From positions 1 through 43,634 of the forward strand of contig PSPR01000024.1 of assembly GCA_004195515.1 (NCBI GenBank): a DNA stretch of 43,634 nucleotides, written 5' to 3'. The position numbers were made by a program, and so were the translations under genes. The stretch's first letter is position 1. Every line of letters begins with the position of its first letter. Positions 17,274 to 27,068 of the stretch are shown one piece after another. A model generated the notes under the pieces. The model was given only the letters and a program-made list of their open reading frames with translations, ran no database searches and was not told the origin of the DNA. Source of the stretch: Methanobacteriota archaeon. GTDB taxonomy: Archaea > Thermoplasmatota > Poseidoniia > Poseidoniales > Poseidoniaceae.

Positions 17274-17917
17274 TTACGAATTACCAAACTGTGGGTTTCC
17301 CCTATTGTCGTCGCATCTTCAGCGGGATTCTCAATCCGAATTAATCGCTTGCCTTGGCGCCCTCTTGATCGCATTCTAGCGAGGATTTCTTGGCCGATAT
17401 AACACCCTTTATTTTCATGGACAAGATGTCCCAATCCACAAGATAATGGATGAACATTTTGAGTAATTTCATGACCCTGGTGAGGTATAATGTTGTTAAC
17501 TCTATATTCATCAAATTGTTCTTTGGTGAGATTTTCTTTAGGGCATTTATCTTTAGGTCCAATGAGCAACCACCCTCTGAAGGTCTTGACTTTTGTAATG
17601 GAAGTACCAAGATTAATGTCTTCGGTTGACAACATTACTTGATTAGAATCTGATGCATCACCAATCGTAATCTTTGAGCCAAGTACTTTCGCAGTTAAAT
17701 GACTTAATATTTGGTCCTTATATGGTCCGTAGCCAACCACTGCGACAAGATCTCCGATTGGAATTATTTCTACCATATCGATAATTTTAGCGTTTTTTGT
17801 GGTGAAGACGGTGGTACAATTACCATCGACCAAATTGGTTGATAGGCCATCAATAAAATCTAAAATTCTATCTCCACGCAATATTAAAACATAGCCATCC
17901 AAGGCTATTATACCCAC
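17270..17917 (-). CDS. ygfZ: YgfZ/GcvT-like folate-binding Fe-S/tRNA-modification protein
   Basis: KGCYIGQEILARMRSRGRQGKRLIRI (KGCYxGQE motif). A GTG start at 17917 avoids overlap with iscA. Confidence 0.82.
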   Translation of the reverse strand: MGIIALDGYVLILRGDRILDFIDGLSTNLVDGNCTTVFTTKNAKIIDMVEIIPIGDLVAVVGYGPYKDQILSHLTAKVLGSKITIGDASDSNQVMLSTEDINLGTSITKVKTFRGWLLIGPKDKCPKENLTKEQFDEYRVNNIIPHQGHEITQNVHPLSCGLGHLVHENKGCYIGQEILARMRSRGRQGKRLIRIENPAEDATTIGETHSLVIRK

Positions 17918-17927
17918 ATTAAAAACC

Positions 17928-18308
17928 TCAGGAGAATGACTCACCACAGCCACAAGAAGAATCCGCATTAGGGTTATTGATCTTGAAGCCGCCACCCATC
18001 ATTTTCTCGACATAATCGATTTCGATACCATCGAGCAAATGGCTTGTAGCGTTTGGGATAAGTATTCTGAAGCCATCAATATCCAGCTCTTGGCAATCTT
18101 GGTCGGTGGATTCTACGATTTGTAAATCATACATGTATCCGGAGCAACCACCCGATAAAACGCCTACTAGAAGCGCGTGTGAACGGTCGTCACCAAAAGC
18201 TGATGCTAACATTTCATTGGCTTTTACTGTCATGGTTAGATCGACTTGGACGACCTCGGGTACATTGATTGTGATCGCTGGGGCTGAGTCACAGGTATTG
18301 CAGTCCAT
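17928..18308 (-). CDS. HesB/IscA-family iron-sulfur cluster assembly protein
   Basis: LLVGVLSGGCSGYMYDLQIVE and C-terminal SSCGCGESFS. Confidence 0.92.
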   Translation of the reverse strand: MDCNTCDSAPAITINVPEVVQVDLTMTVKANEMLASAFGDDRSHALLVGVLSGGCSGYMYDLQIVESTDQDCQELDIDGFRILIPNATSHLLDGIEIDYVEKMMGGGFKINNPNADSSCGCGESFS

Positions 18309-18363
18309 GAAACTAGTTGGCAAGCAGGTTCCATATGAACATGTGTGCTAATAAAATATTTAT

Positions 18364-19719
18364 TTATTGGATTTGTTCGATTTGTAATTCAAATAAGCAA
18401 TGGTCGTGTCCTTTTGAAGTACATGCTCTCTCAGAAGCGATTACATCAACCCCATGACGCTCTTTCAGAATTCCTTCCAAAACCCCTTCGTCCATATGGC
18501 ATAAAACCGAACCTATGGCTGGTGATGTTTCACATTTTGAGGATTCCTTAACGGTAACAACTTTGGGTGGAACCGAATCTATCTCTAGATTCCCCATGCC
18601 CAACTTATTCCATTGAATAGCCAATTTAGTCCAAAATAAAGCATCATCTACTACTTCTCGGAATTCAAGAGCTAATTCGCGGCCAATTCTTTGGCCGACC
18701 GTACGCAATATTACAGACATATCGACACCGAGATCGTTTAATGTTGACTCGGAAATCCCCATTGATGGTATCTCGTTAGGCCGCCTCAAAATTGCATTTG
18801 TAAAGCCAACACCCTCTTGGTCATCTAGCATATTCTGCAATCTTTGGTAAAATGAGCCTTGACCAATGGTAAGTTGCAATGGTTCGGTAATCATTCCATC
18901 GACCAACCTTGCTCTTGCAGCAATATATGCTGTCGCGGTTGCCCATTGGCAACCAATCAATTCTAATTCTGCATTCAAAAAGTCGATGGACTCAATCAAT
19001 AATGCGGTATCTTCTTTGCCTCGACCGGTTGGTTTTGCTTCAACATTTACAAATTGAATCCCAACCTCTTGGTCAACAAAGGCACCCTGATGACCCATGT
19101 GGTCAAGGTGTCTTATCTCGATTCTATCATCGAGTTGGTCAAAAAATCTAATGGTATTTGAGTTTACATTTGCCACAATTTTGACAATTACCCCTCGTTC
19201 TACCGCTTCGGTAAGCGCATCACCGACACCTGAACGTAAAATATGGAGAATTCCCCATTTGCCTAATGTCAACCAAATACTTTCTTCAGATTCTGAAATG
19301 ACATTTTCAAAAGTTGCCATAATATTATGGCGGTCCTTGAGTACAGTAAAAGTGGGTTCTTGAAAAACACTCTCGGGATTCATCATTACCACATTATTCC
19401 CTTGTTGTATGTCATCTAAATGTTGCTGAAGCCTTCGAATTTGAGCCTCTTCAGTTTTGATCAATTGCTTGAAGATATCGGTAATTGGTATGCCGGTAAA
19501 CCTCATCGGTTTTTCCATGGTTGCCTTGACTAAGCCCTTGTCTTGCAATTTTTTCAAACTATTATACGCATCCATTCTACTAATGCCATTCATCCTGCCT
19601 ATTTCTGAGGCTTTTAGTGGCGGATGGCCATTAATTGCTGTGAGAATTTTAGCAAACTTCTCTTCCAAACCACCTTCGACCAAACGATTAATTACATCGG
19701 TCATGGGATCGATATTCAT
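18364..19719 (-). CDS. TrmB-like transcriptional regulator with C-terminal V4R-like domain
   Basis: N-terminal HTH (KASEIGRMNGISRMDAYNSLKKLQDKGLV...), middle region as in TrmB family, C-terminal CHMDEGVLEGILKERHGVDVIASERACTSKGHDHCLFEL resembling V4R. Confidence 0.75.
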   Translation of the reverse strand: MNIDPMTDVINRLVEGGLEEKFAKILTAINGHPPLKASEIGRMNGISRMDAYNSLKKLQDKGLVKATMEKPMRFTGIPITDIFKQLIKTEEAQIRRLQQHLDDIQQGNNVVMMNPESVFQEPTFTVLKDRHNIMATFENVISESEESIWLTLGKWGILHILRSGVGDALTEAVERGVIVKIVANVNSNTIRFFDQLDDRIEIRHLDHMGHQGAFVDQEVGIQFVNVEAKPTGRGKEDTALLIESIDFLNAELELIGCQWATATAYIAARARLVDGMITEPLQLTIGQGSFYQRLQNMLDDQEGVGFTNAILRRPNEIPSMGISESTLNDLGVDMSVILRTVGQRIGRELALEFREVVDDALFWTKLAIQWNKLGMGNLEIDSVPPKVVTVKESSKCETSPAIGSVLCHMDEGVLEGILKERHGVDVIASERACTSKGHDHCLFELQIEQIQ

Positions 19720-19725
19720 TTTTGA

Positions 19726-21876
19726 TCAACTCAAATTACGTTGTTGTTCTTTCAATAAAATATTACATCGTCGAATTTGCTCTTTTGCCAATTTGACCTG
19801 AGAATCATCAAGTCCACGTGGCATCGATTGCTCAAAGCACTTTAGTGCATCGGTAAAGCGTTGCATTTCTGCATAAGCAGTTCCCATATTGTACAGGGTT
19901 TTGCCTTGAACTCCTGACGGATTAATGATCATTGCTTGATGGTATGCTTCAACACATTTGGGGTAATCAGCCAAATAATATAGTGCATTTCCACGACCGT
20001 TTATAATTCTGATAACCATTTCATCATCACCAGCAAAAGAAGGTAGTGCCCGGTCGAAACAAGAGAGGGCTTCACGGTATTTTTTATCCTCTATCAATCC
20101 AACGCCTTTGTTATACCATTCAATATCTTGATTAGCGATAGATCTAGAATTAGCATTCTTGGGTACTGGTGCGCCCATCATATTGTTCGAAGCCTCAAGA
20201 GTTGCAGCTGCAAGGTTGATGTCAAGTCGTTCTTCTTGAACCACTTGAACTGGTTCAGGTCTTTCAGTCATCTCAGGTAGGGGCATTTGCACAACCGCCT
20301 GTTGGACCGCAGTTGGTACTACTTGAACCGCCTCTGGAATTGCTTGTGGCAATGGGAATTGTGGAATCGCTTCTACATGAGGAAGTGGTGCTGGTTCAGG
20401 TACTGGTGTTGGTGCCAGAAGGGATTCAAATGGGTCGGCAGCAGGAGGGGCAGGATTTCGCATGAGTTCTGCTTTTTCATGGCAGCGCTGTGCGGTAGCT
20501 AAATCGCCCGCAGCTTCGAGTGCACGAGCCAAACCGGTATTTTGAATTAGTGTTTTCCAACACATAACCGCTTGGGTATGTTGGCCGGATGCAGATAGGG
20601 CCCGCCCCATCAATGGTGTGTTTTGGTCACACAATCCTGCAGCTTCAGAGGCCAATGCTGGACCCTCAGGAATGGTTGGTGGAAGTCCAGTTGAGTTCTC
20701 CAAGATAGCGGATTCACCCTCAGCCAATTCAACTAATAAAGTTGCGAGATTGAGTCGAGTGCTTGGATCGAGATTTACCATTATTCGATGAGCATCTAGT
20801 AATGCGCCAAGGTCGCCATTTTGGTCAGCTAGTGAAATTAGCTGTGCGGCTGCTTTAATATAATTAGGATCTATTTCTAGTGCTTGTTCAAAGCATTTTT
20901 TAGCCGCTTGGTAATTTTCTTTTCTTTCATGAATTGCACCAAGATTAAACATTGTCTTAGCGTGGTTTGGATCGATACCAACCGCATGAGTAAATGCCCC
21001 GATAGCGTGGTCATCCAAGCCCATTGTCGCCATTGCGCTTGCAGCGATTCGCCAAGCATCAAAATGGTTCGCAGCATCGCCGTGAAGATGTTCTTTCAGT
21101 AGGTTAAGTGCACCTTTTGAATCTCCAGCACCGAGCAAAGATGTAGCCTCAGAACATAATTGGTCTAGGTCGATAGCGACGATACTGAAAGTATCTTCTA
21201 TTACTTCTTCAACAATTTTTTCTTCGAATAACTCTTCTACTGAAGAACCGACCGCAGTATGAATTTGCTGGCCGGAATTCATTTCTTGAGAATGAGGCAT
21301 CACTTTTGGAACTGTACTAATTTGAGCCCCGGCTGCTTTAGCCTTGTCGGTGATTGTTGTCAGCGATGGGTGGCCAGGGAAGTGGTCTAATGCCCGGGTA
21401 GCGATTTCGAGTGCGCCATCATTATCTTCGATACGGTCCAGAAGAACAGCAAGATTAGCCAATGCAGGTCCATGATTAGAATCGAGGTCCAAACAAATTA
21501 CAAAGGATTGTTTTGCACCTTTTGAATCTTGTTCTGCTTCGAGTAAAACACCACGGTTAAACCAAGCCATAGCATTTGACGGATCCATTGCAATCGCCTT
21601 GTTGAAGGCTTCTAGAGCACGGCTATGGTCCCCGTTGCGGTGAGCGTTTTCACCTTCGGTTACCAAGGCTTCGACATCCAACACAAAATCTTGCTCACCC
21701 TGTACTTCGACAACGGGTTCGGGTGCGGAAGTTGGTATCACCGATTGCACGACCTCAGCCATTGATGTCATCATTGCGCTGCTGATCTCTGCAGCGGTGT
21801 CAATCGCATTTGCGACTGGATTTTTGTCTGGAGTCTCTGACATACGGGGGGTCACCGGACTGAGGTCCACTTCCAT
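19726..21876 (-). CDS. TPR repeat protein with Pro-rich linker
   Basis: Repeated TPR units, e.g. GDHSRALEAFNKAIAMDPSNAMAWFNRGVLLE, AIGAFTHAVGIDPNHAKTMFNLGAIHERKENYQAAKKCFEQALEIDPNYIKA. Confidence 0.92.
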   Translation of the reverse strand: MEVDLSPVTPRMSETPDKNPVANAIDTAAEISSAMMTSMAEVVQSVIPTSAPEPVVEVQGEQDFVLDVEALVTEGENAHRNGDHSRALEAFNKAIAMDPSNAMAWFNRGVLLEAEQDSKGAKQSFVICLDLDSNHGPALANLAVLLDRIEDNDGALEIATRALDHFPGHPSLTTITDKAKAAGAQISTVPKVMPHSQEMNSGQQIHTAVGSSVEELFEEKIVEEVIEDTFSIVAIDLDQLCSEATSLLGAGDSKGALNLLKEHLHGDAANHFDAWRIAASAMATMGLDDHAIGAFTHAVGIDPNHAKTMFNLGAIHERKENYQAAKKCFEQALEIDPNYIKAAAQLISLADQNGDLGALLDAHRIMVNLDPSTRLNLATLLVELAEGESAILENSTGLPPTIPEGPALASEAAGLCDQNTPLMGRALSASGQHTQAVMCWKTLIQNTGLARALEAAGDLATAQRCHEKAELMRNPAPPAADPFESLLAPTPVPEPAPLPHVEAIPQFPLPQAIPEAVQVVPTAVQQAVVQMPLPEMTERPEPVQVVQEERLDINLAAATLEASNNMMGAPVPKNANSRSIANQDIEWYNKGVGLIEDKKYREALSCFDRALPSFAGDDEMVIRIINGRGNALYYLADYPKCVEAYHQAMIINPSGVQGKTLYNMGTAYAEMQRFTDALKCFEQSMPRGLDDSQVKLAKEQIRRCNILLKEQQRNLS

Positions 21877-21942
21877 ATGGGATAAGCATTACCTGTTTTC
21901 GCTTGGGGCGCATTGATACCAATAATTCACTTGCATTGATTT

Positions 21943-22623
21943 ATGGGGCCCATGTTTAGCAATGATTCGGGCGGTAGTTTCACTTTGATTGAACCTGGTG
22001 AATTCAAAATGGGGGATTCTTCAGGGAGTCGATTTGAAAAACCCGTCACCATCATCAAAATCGAGCAACCATTCTTCATTGGGGTTCGTCCACTAACACA
22101 GATTGAATGGTTCACAATTATGGATTCAAATCCGTCAAAATTCCAAGACGGCTGGACAGCAGGCTTGAGGCCTGTCAAGAGAATTTCATGGCACGATGCA
22201 ATGGAATTTGTCAATCGACTCAATCAAATTGATCAAAAAGAAAAACTTGGCCTTAAAGGGAGTTGGAGATTACCGACCGAAGAGGAATGGGAATTTTCTT
22301 GCCGGGCCGATTCAACGAGCCGCTGGTTCCATTCCGATGTCGATAGAGAACTCGATGAAGTCGCTTGGCATGCAGGTAATTCAGGAGCGACTACTCGCGA
22401 AGTTGGTCAGAAAAAAGCCAATGAGTGGGGTCTTTTCGATATGCACGGAAATGTTGCCGAATGGACTTCATCAAGATGGCAAGGAGATGATTTGCGCCGG
22501 GTTCATCGTGGCGGTTCTTGGTTCACAGAATCTGATGCAACCAGGAGTGGGGCACGTGCAAGTGCAGTAACTGATAAGGTCAGTGATGGCATCGGTATGA
22601 GATTAGTTTGGTCACCATTTTGA
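21943..22623 (+). CDS. Formylglycine-generating enzyme (SUMF1/FGE-sulfatase) domain protein
   Basis: GEFKMGDSSG, PLTQIEWF, WRLPTEEEWEFSCRAD, GLFDMHGNVAEWTSSRW, RRVHRGGSW. Confidence 0.9.
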   Translation: MGPMFSNDSGGSFTLIEPGEFKMGDSSGSRFEKPVTIIKIEQPFFIGVRPLTQIEWFTIMDSNPSKFQDGWTAGLRPVKRISWHDAMEFVNRLNQIDQKEKLGLKGSWRLPTEEEWEFSCRADSTSRWFHSDVDRELDEVAWHAGNSGATTREVGQKKANEWGLFDMHGNVAEWTSSRWQGDDLRRVHRGGSWFTESDATRSGARASAVTDKVSDGIGMRLVWSPF

Positions 22624-22649
22624 AGTACGATTACCTCCCCGTCATACCT

Positions 22650-22985
22650 ATGTCCTACCGGCTTTATCACAACCCTCGATGCTCAAAATCGCGTCAAGCA
22701 TTGTCATTATTGCAAATTCGAAAAATTGAATTCGATGAGTATCGTTATTTGGATTTAGGTGTTAAACCCGAGGATCTTGAGATTCTTTGTAAATTGGACG
22801 ACATTATTCGAACAGGAGATGCCGAATACAAAGCTTCACCCATAAACCTTGAAGATCAATACGAAGTAAATGCCTTATTGCAAACATCGCCAAACCTCTG
22901 CCAAAGACCAATTTTGATCGCTAATGGAAAGGCTGTCATCGGAAGACCGCCCGAAAACATCCTCACTCTTCTTCCTGAGGCTTGA
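22650..22985 (+). CDS. arsC: ArsC-family arsenate reductase-like protein
   Basis: YRLYHNPRCSKSRQALSLL, LCQRPILIANGKAVIGRPPENILTLL. Confidence 0.9.
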   Translation: MSYRLYHNPRCSKSRQALSLLQIRKIEFDEYRYLDLGVKPEDLEILCKLDDIIRTGDAEYKASPINLEDQYEVNALLQTSPNLCQRPILIANGKAVIGRPPENILTLLPEA

Positions 22986-23364
22986 AAACCGTTACGACAT
23001 TTAGTCGAACAAAAACCTCGAGATATGCTTGAACTCTTGGCCCCACAGGTACGATATCTTCGTGATATAACCGCTCCATAATTGAGCAAATTTCTAAAAA
23101 ATTTCTTTGATTATCTATCAATTCCCAAAGCATTGATTGCGTTGGATGCATGGTTCTACGAACCTGCTTGGGTGCACGTAGAATTTTTGCCAACATTCTT
23201 TCGAAGCGATTGAAGGTTTTGGTAATTAAAAAAACTACCGATCGTCCACGGATTCCTTCGATTTCTGGATGAATCGCAGCATCGCCAATAAACTCCCACT
23301 CAACATCGAGTCGATGGGGGATGAATCGTGCCCAAGGGTGCTTTTCAAGCGCAGGATTTTCCAT
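22963..23364 (-). CDS. PqqD-like fold protein (putative)
   Basis: PTQSMLWELIDNQRNFLEICSIMERLYHEDIVPVGPRVQAYLEVFVRLNVVTV resembles the PqqD pattern. Confidence 0.55.
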   Translation of the reverse strand: MENPALEKHPWARFIPHRLDVEWEFIGDAAIHPEIEGIRGRSVVFLITKTFNRFERMLAKILRAPKQVRRTMHPTQSMLWELIDNQRNFLEICSIMERLYHEDIVPVGPRVQAYLEVFVRLNVVTVFKPQEEE

Positions 23365-23558
23365 TATAATCCCTCGAGATTCCATGTGATCCACACCAAG
23401 CCAAGCATTGAAATCGCTCCCGAGATTCCAGCGATTCGCTTAAGCTCTTCCCGGTCACTAAAATTGTGTAACCACCAAGTGCAAACCCCAAGGATGGATA
23501 CTAAGGCCAATAGGCCGTACCACATCGGAGGCATAGTCACCATGGGTTTGGCGACCAT
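23364..23558 (-). CDS. Small membrane protein
   Basis: MVAKPMVTMPPMWYGLLALVSILGVCTWWLHNFSDREELKRIAGISGAISMLGLVWITWNLEGL; two hydrophobic segments, end overlaps start of the next gene. Confidence 0.6.
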   Translation of the reverse strand: MVAKPMVTMPPMWYGLLALVSILGVCTWWLHNFSDREELKRIAGISGAISMLGLVWITWNLEGL

Positions 23559-23563
23559 GGTCG

Positions 23564-26500
23564 TTATTGTGAACCTTGCGCCGCTTGCCAAGTTTCATAT
23601 TCAGCAAGTTTACGATTATATTCGGCAACCTGTTGTTCGTATTCCGACATTGCAGGGGCAGGTGCTTGAACAACCGGTTGAGTGGTGCTAGGCGGCCCTG
23701 CGAACGCGGTTGTTGCAGGAACTTGAGTAGGTGCTGCTTGGGTTAGTTGGACCGGCTCAACCTCATCCTCCTCATCGCCGTTTCTTCGGCGCAGAACCAT
23801 AATAATTACAGCTAATAAGAGAACACTACCCACTATGATGATGACTTGATTGGTGCTGATAATTCCTTCCTCGACCGGTGGTTGTGACCAAGATAATTGA
23901 GACGAGATTGTTTGGTTGAGGGTACCATCAGCATTTGTGATAAAGATCTCTACTTTGCCATCATGCTCCCCGGTTTGACGCATTATTTCACAGCGAATAT
24001 TGTACTTTTGTGGGTTGAGATGACCGGTCTCCAACTCGACGGTGATTGGTTCCAAATGAATCGCATTACCGTCGCACAAAACACCCCAACCTTCAGGAGC
24101 ACTTGCATTGATAGATATCGTTTCAGATTGGGTTGAAGTTGAGCTCAGGTTCACCCATAATATCCCGGCACTACCCGAATCGAGTTCGCCTTCTAACGGT
24201 GAGATTTCTCCTAAGTTAACAGCTCTACGTTTTGTAACCATCAGCATTGAATCTAGAGTATGCAAAATTGGTCTGCCGATCTCGTCAGATCCACCCTCTA
24301 ATTCGATTTTAACCGAAATTCTTGTATTGAGGGCAGTTTCTTCATTAACTAAAATCTCGGCAATTAAATCAATCGATTCGGTAGGTCCTAAATTTAAATT
24401 TATCCAAACTCCTGCTTCGACCGAGGCACCTGTGCTTGAGGAGAGAAATCCGATGACAAAATTTGTAGGTGGGGATGTGCTAATCTCCAATCTTGCTCTG
24501 ATTGTTGAATCTGCAGCATTGCCGATATTCCATGCAGTTGCATTGATGGTTTGTATACTACCTGTCTCTATTTCCATTTCTTGTCCAATGCCGTCCAAGC
24601 GAGGACTTCGGACGACTTCTGTAACCGCTTCAAAAACCTCTGAATTATCTTCAGGGGCAATGTCATCGCCAATCTCTGGACTAACAGATATTGTGATTTC
24701 ATGGTGTTCACCTGCGGCGATTTCCTTTATATTTTGCAAATCATAAGAAACGGACAAAGGAACCCCATCGGTCACATTACTTCCTTCGTGTAGTGCCCAC
24801 CAAACCCATGTATCAGGCACCCAGGGCAAATCGATAACAGCGGTATCGGCACCATTGCCGTCGTTGGTGATGAGAATGTTGATCAAATTTGCACTTCCAG
24901 GGGAAAGAATCGTTGGTGCTAAAGTGATGTTGAGTTTAAGATCATGAAGAGTGTCAACTCTGAGCCCTTGCCATCCATCGCCGATAATTAATTCACCCGA
25001 ACGTAAAGAAAGGGCTTTGGGCGAAATCATTGGGCCCGGATCTTGAGCTTGGGCATTTTGAGGGGCTGAAATTCTAACAGAATATGTAGATGAAGAACCA
25101 GGGTTTATCGCTAAATCTGGAGTTGTTAGTAATACGACCGACCAGCCTGTGGAGGTAGTCGCCTCGATTTGAGGACGGAAAATATCCATTCGGCTGGCAT
25201 TATTATATATTCTAAATGTAACATCAACGATATCACCTGCCTCGATTAATTGCAAGGATTCGACACCGGCATCAACCGTGATTTCGGCATTGCTAGTCAT
25301 TGCAGCAGCAACTTCGATGACCTCGGTATCGAGCCTTCTACTATCGTTGGTGCTGGTTGCGGTGAGCCAGACCTCTGCTGTAGTATCGGCTGGGGCATCG
25401 GCCGGAGTTGTGACGGTAAGCCATAACTCGACAGGGCTATCTGTCCTAACCAGTACCGAATTGGATTGATTCAAGGAGAGGTCAATCGACCAACCAGCCG
25501 GGATATTTTTATCTGCAACATCAATGGTGAATACATCGGTTGCTTCACCAATATTTTCCAATGTTATCGGGAACTCACAGGTTGAACCAGGAGCACATCT
25601 TGGGGTAATTTCAGGGACTATAATATCTGGCTCTCGGTCTGGTAAAACTTTGATAATTGTATTTAGGGAGTCCATTATATCGGAGTGAGTATTGCTTGAA
25701 AGGTTAACCGTAACAGGGAGATTTCCTTGGCTAGCATTTTCGTCTACCATTACCCGGAGATCAAAATCAAATGATTGTCCTGGTAGTAATTCAATCCCAT
25801 TCGAACCGATATTAGCACCATTTTCTTTGGCGAAATAATGATTCCATCCGATTGGAAGTCCGGATGCTATCGGTGTGAAAAGTTCAGATATATTTCCAGT
25901 ATTGGTTGCTCTCATCCTTGTGACCGACCAATCTCCAGGTAAACCACCTAAAGTGCTCACTCCGCCAATATCAACATTGAATTCTTCTTTCCGTGCCGCT
26001 TGGTCGTAAATAAAAACCATATCATCGATCCAGAACCCAATGTCTTCACCGCTTGCATCGGATGTAAACTCCAATTTAAATTGAGTATTTGCATGTAGAT
26101 GCTCTGCTTGAATCGGGATTAGAGGGGAATTCCTTCCACCAAAAGCAACCGACCATGTTTGCCAATTGACGCCATCGTTGAAGTTGCTATCAATCGAACC
26201 CGAAACCGAGAATAATTCATCCCAATTTCCGGCTCCATCCTTTACATAACCCTTCAGCTCATCACCGGTTCCAGCCCCACCGGTGTAGAAAAAGGAGAAA
26301 CCAATCGCACGATTATGGTTTGCTAAACCATCCGTCATATCTATGATTGGGGTGATGAGGGTTGAAACGGTATTTGCACTATAGGTCGATGATGACCCAC
26401 TCCCAACGTGGCATGCGCTCGATTGTGAAATCGAAGTATCGGAGTTTGTTCCGAATTGGCCGGTGGTAACCCATTGGGATAAGTCATCACAATTATCGTA

Positions 26501-27025
26501 AATATTTGCAATTGTAAAATGACGAGATAGATCATTATTTGCATTATTGTCATCGCCATTAGCATTTGAAACCGAGATTTGAAGAGTATGATTGCCGGCA
26601 TAGGTCGGGGTCCAAGGGACCATAATCGAGCCAGCGGAAGCTCCTGAAATCGGTGTCATGGAACTTGTAAAATTTAATAATTCGAAATGGGTATATTCAT
26701 TATGTAAAATCAAGAGGTCAAAAGTAATAAATCCTGATTGAACCGAACCCAAATTATTCACGATAATATCTATTTCCAGGGGTACACCAAGAACCCCATC
26801 GGTGACATATAATAGTTCAGGCCTATTGAAATTGGAAATGGGATAATTGGATGAAAACATCTGATATAAACTCTGATTGGTTGAATCAGCATATGTAATA
26901 TCGATATCACCAACCTCCAAATCAATATTGACTGCACGACCTTGAGTTGCCTGAGCCATAGGCAATAGAGTCGGCAAAACCAGTACGGCCAAACAAAGGA
27001 TAGTAAGGGTTCGCATGTTGCTCAA
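23564..27025 (-). CDS. Large secreted, C-terminally anchored protein with CARDB/NEW3-like domains
   Basis: Signal peptide, CARDB-like VPLEIDIIVNNLGSVQSGFITFDLLI, NEW3-like repeats (ITLENIGEATDVFTIDVADKNIPAGWSIDLS), TM at IISTNQVIIIVGSVLLLAVIIMVL, tail YEQQVAEYNRKLAEYETWQ. Confidence 0.82.
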   Translation of the reverse strand: MSNMRTLTILCLAVLVLPTLLPMAQATQGRAVNIDLEVGDIDITYADSTNQSLYQMFSSNYPISNFNRPELLYVTDGVLGVPLEIDIIVNNLGSVQSGFITFDLLILHNEYTHFELLNFTSSMTPISGASAGSIMVPWTPTYAGNHTLQISVSNANGDDNNANNDLSRHFTIANIYDNCDDLSQWVTTGQFGTNSDTSISQSSACHVGSGSSSTYSANTVSTLITPIIDMTDGLANHNRAIGFSFFYTGGAGTGDELKGYVKDGAGNWDELFSVSGSIDSNFNDGVNWQTWSVAFGGRNSPLIPIQAEHLHANTQFKLEFTSDASGEDIGFWIDDMVFIYDQAARKEEFNVDIGGVSTLGGLPGDWSVTRMRATNTGNISELFTPIASGLPIGWNHYFAKENGANIGSNGIELLPGQSFDFDLRVMVDENASQGNLPVTVNLSSNTHSDIMDSLNTIIKVLPDREPDIIVPEITPRCAPGSTCEFPITLENIGEATDVFTIDVADKNIPAGWSIDLSLNQSNSVLVRTDSPVELWLTVTTPADAPADTTAEVWLTATSTNDSRRLDTEVIEVAAAMTSNAEITVDAGVESLQLIEAGDIVDVTFRIYNNASRMDIFRPQIEATTSTGWSVVLLTTPDLAINPGSSSTYSVRISAPQNAQAQDPGPMISPKALSLRSGELIIGDGWQGLRVDTLHDLKLNITLAPTILSPGSANLINILITNDGNGADTAVIDLPWVPDTWVWWALHEGSNVTDGVPLSVSYDLQNIKEIAAGEHHEITISVSPEIGDDIAPEDNSEVFEAVTEVVRSPRLDGIGQEMEIETGSIQTINATAWNIGNAADSTIRARLEISTSPPTNFVIGFLSSSTGASVEAGVWINLNLGPTESIDLIAEILVNEETALNTRISVKIELEGGSDEIGRPILHTLDSMLMVTKRRAVNLGEISPLEGELDSGSAGILWVNLSSTSTQSETISINASAPEGWGVLCDGNAIHLEPITVELETGHLNPQKYNIRCEIMRQTGEHDGKVEIFITNADGTLNQTISSQLSWSQPPVEEGIISTNQVIIIVGSVLLLAVIIMVLRRRNGDEEDEVEPVQLTQAAPTQVPATTAFAGPPSTTQPVVQAPAPAMSEYEQQVAEYNRKLAEYETWQAAQGSQ

Positions 27026-27068
27026 ATTGGCCTACAATAGTCAAAGGATATGAATCCTTCATCTAAAT

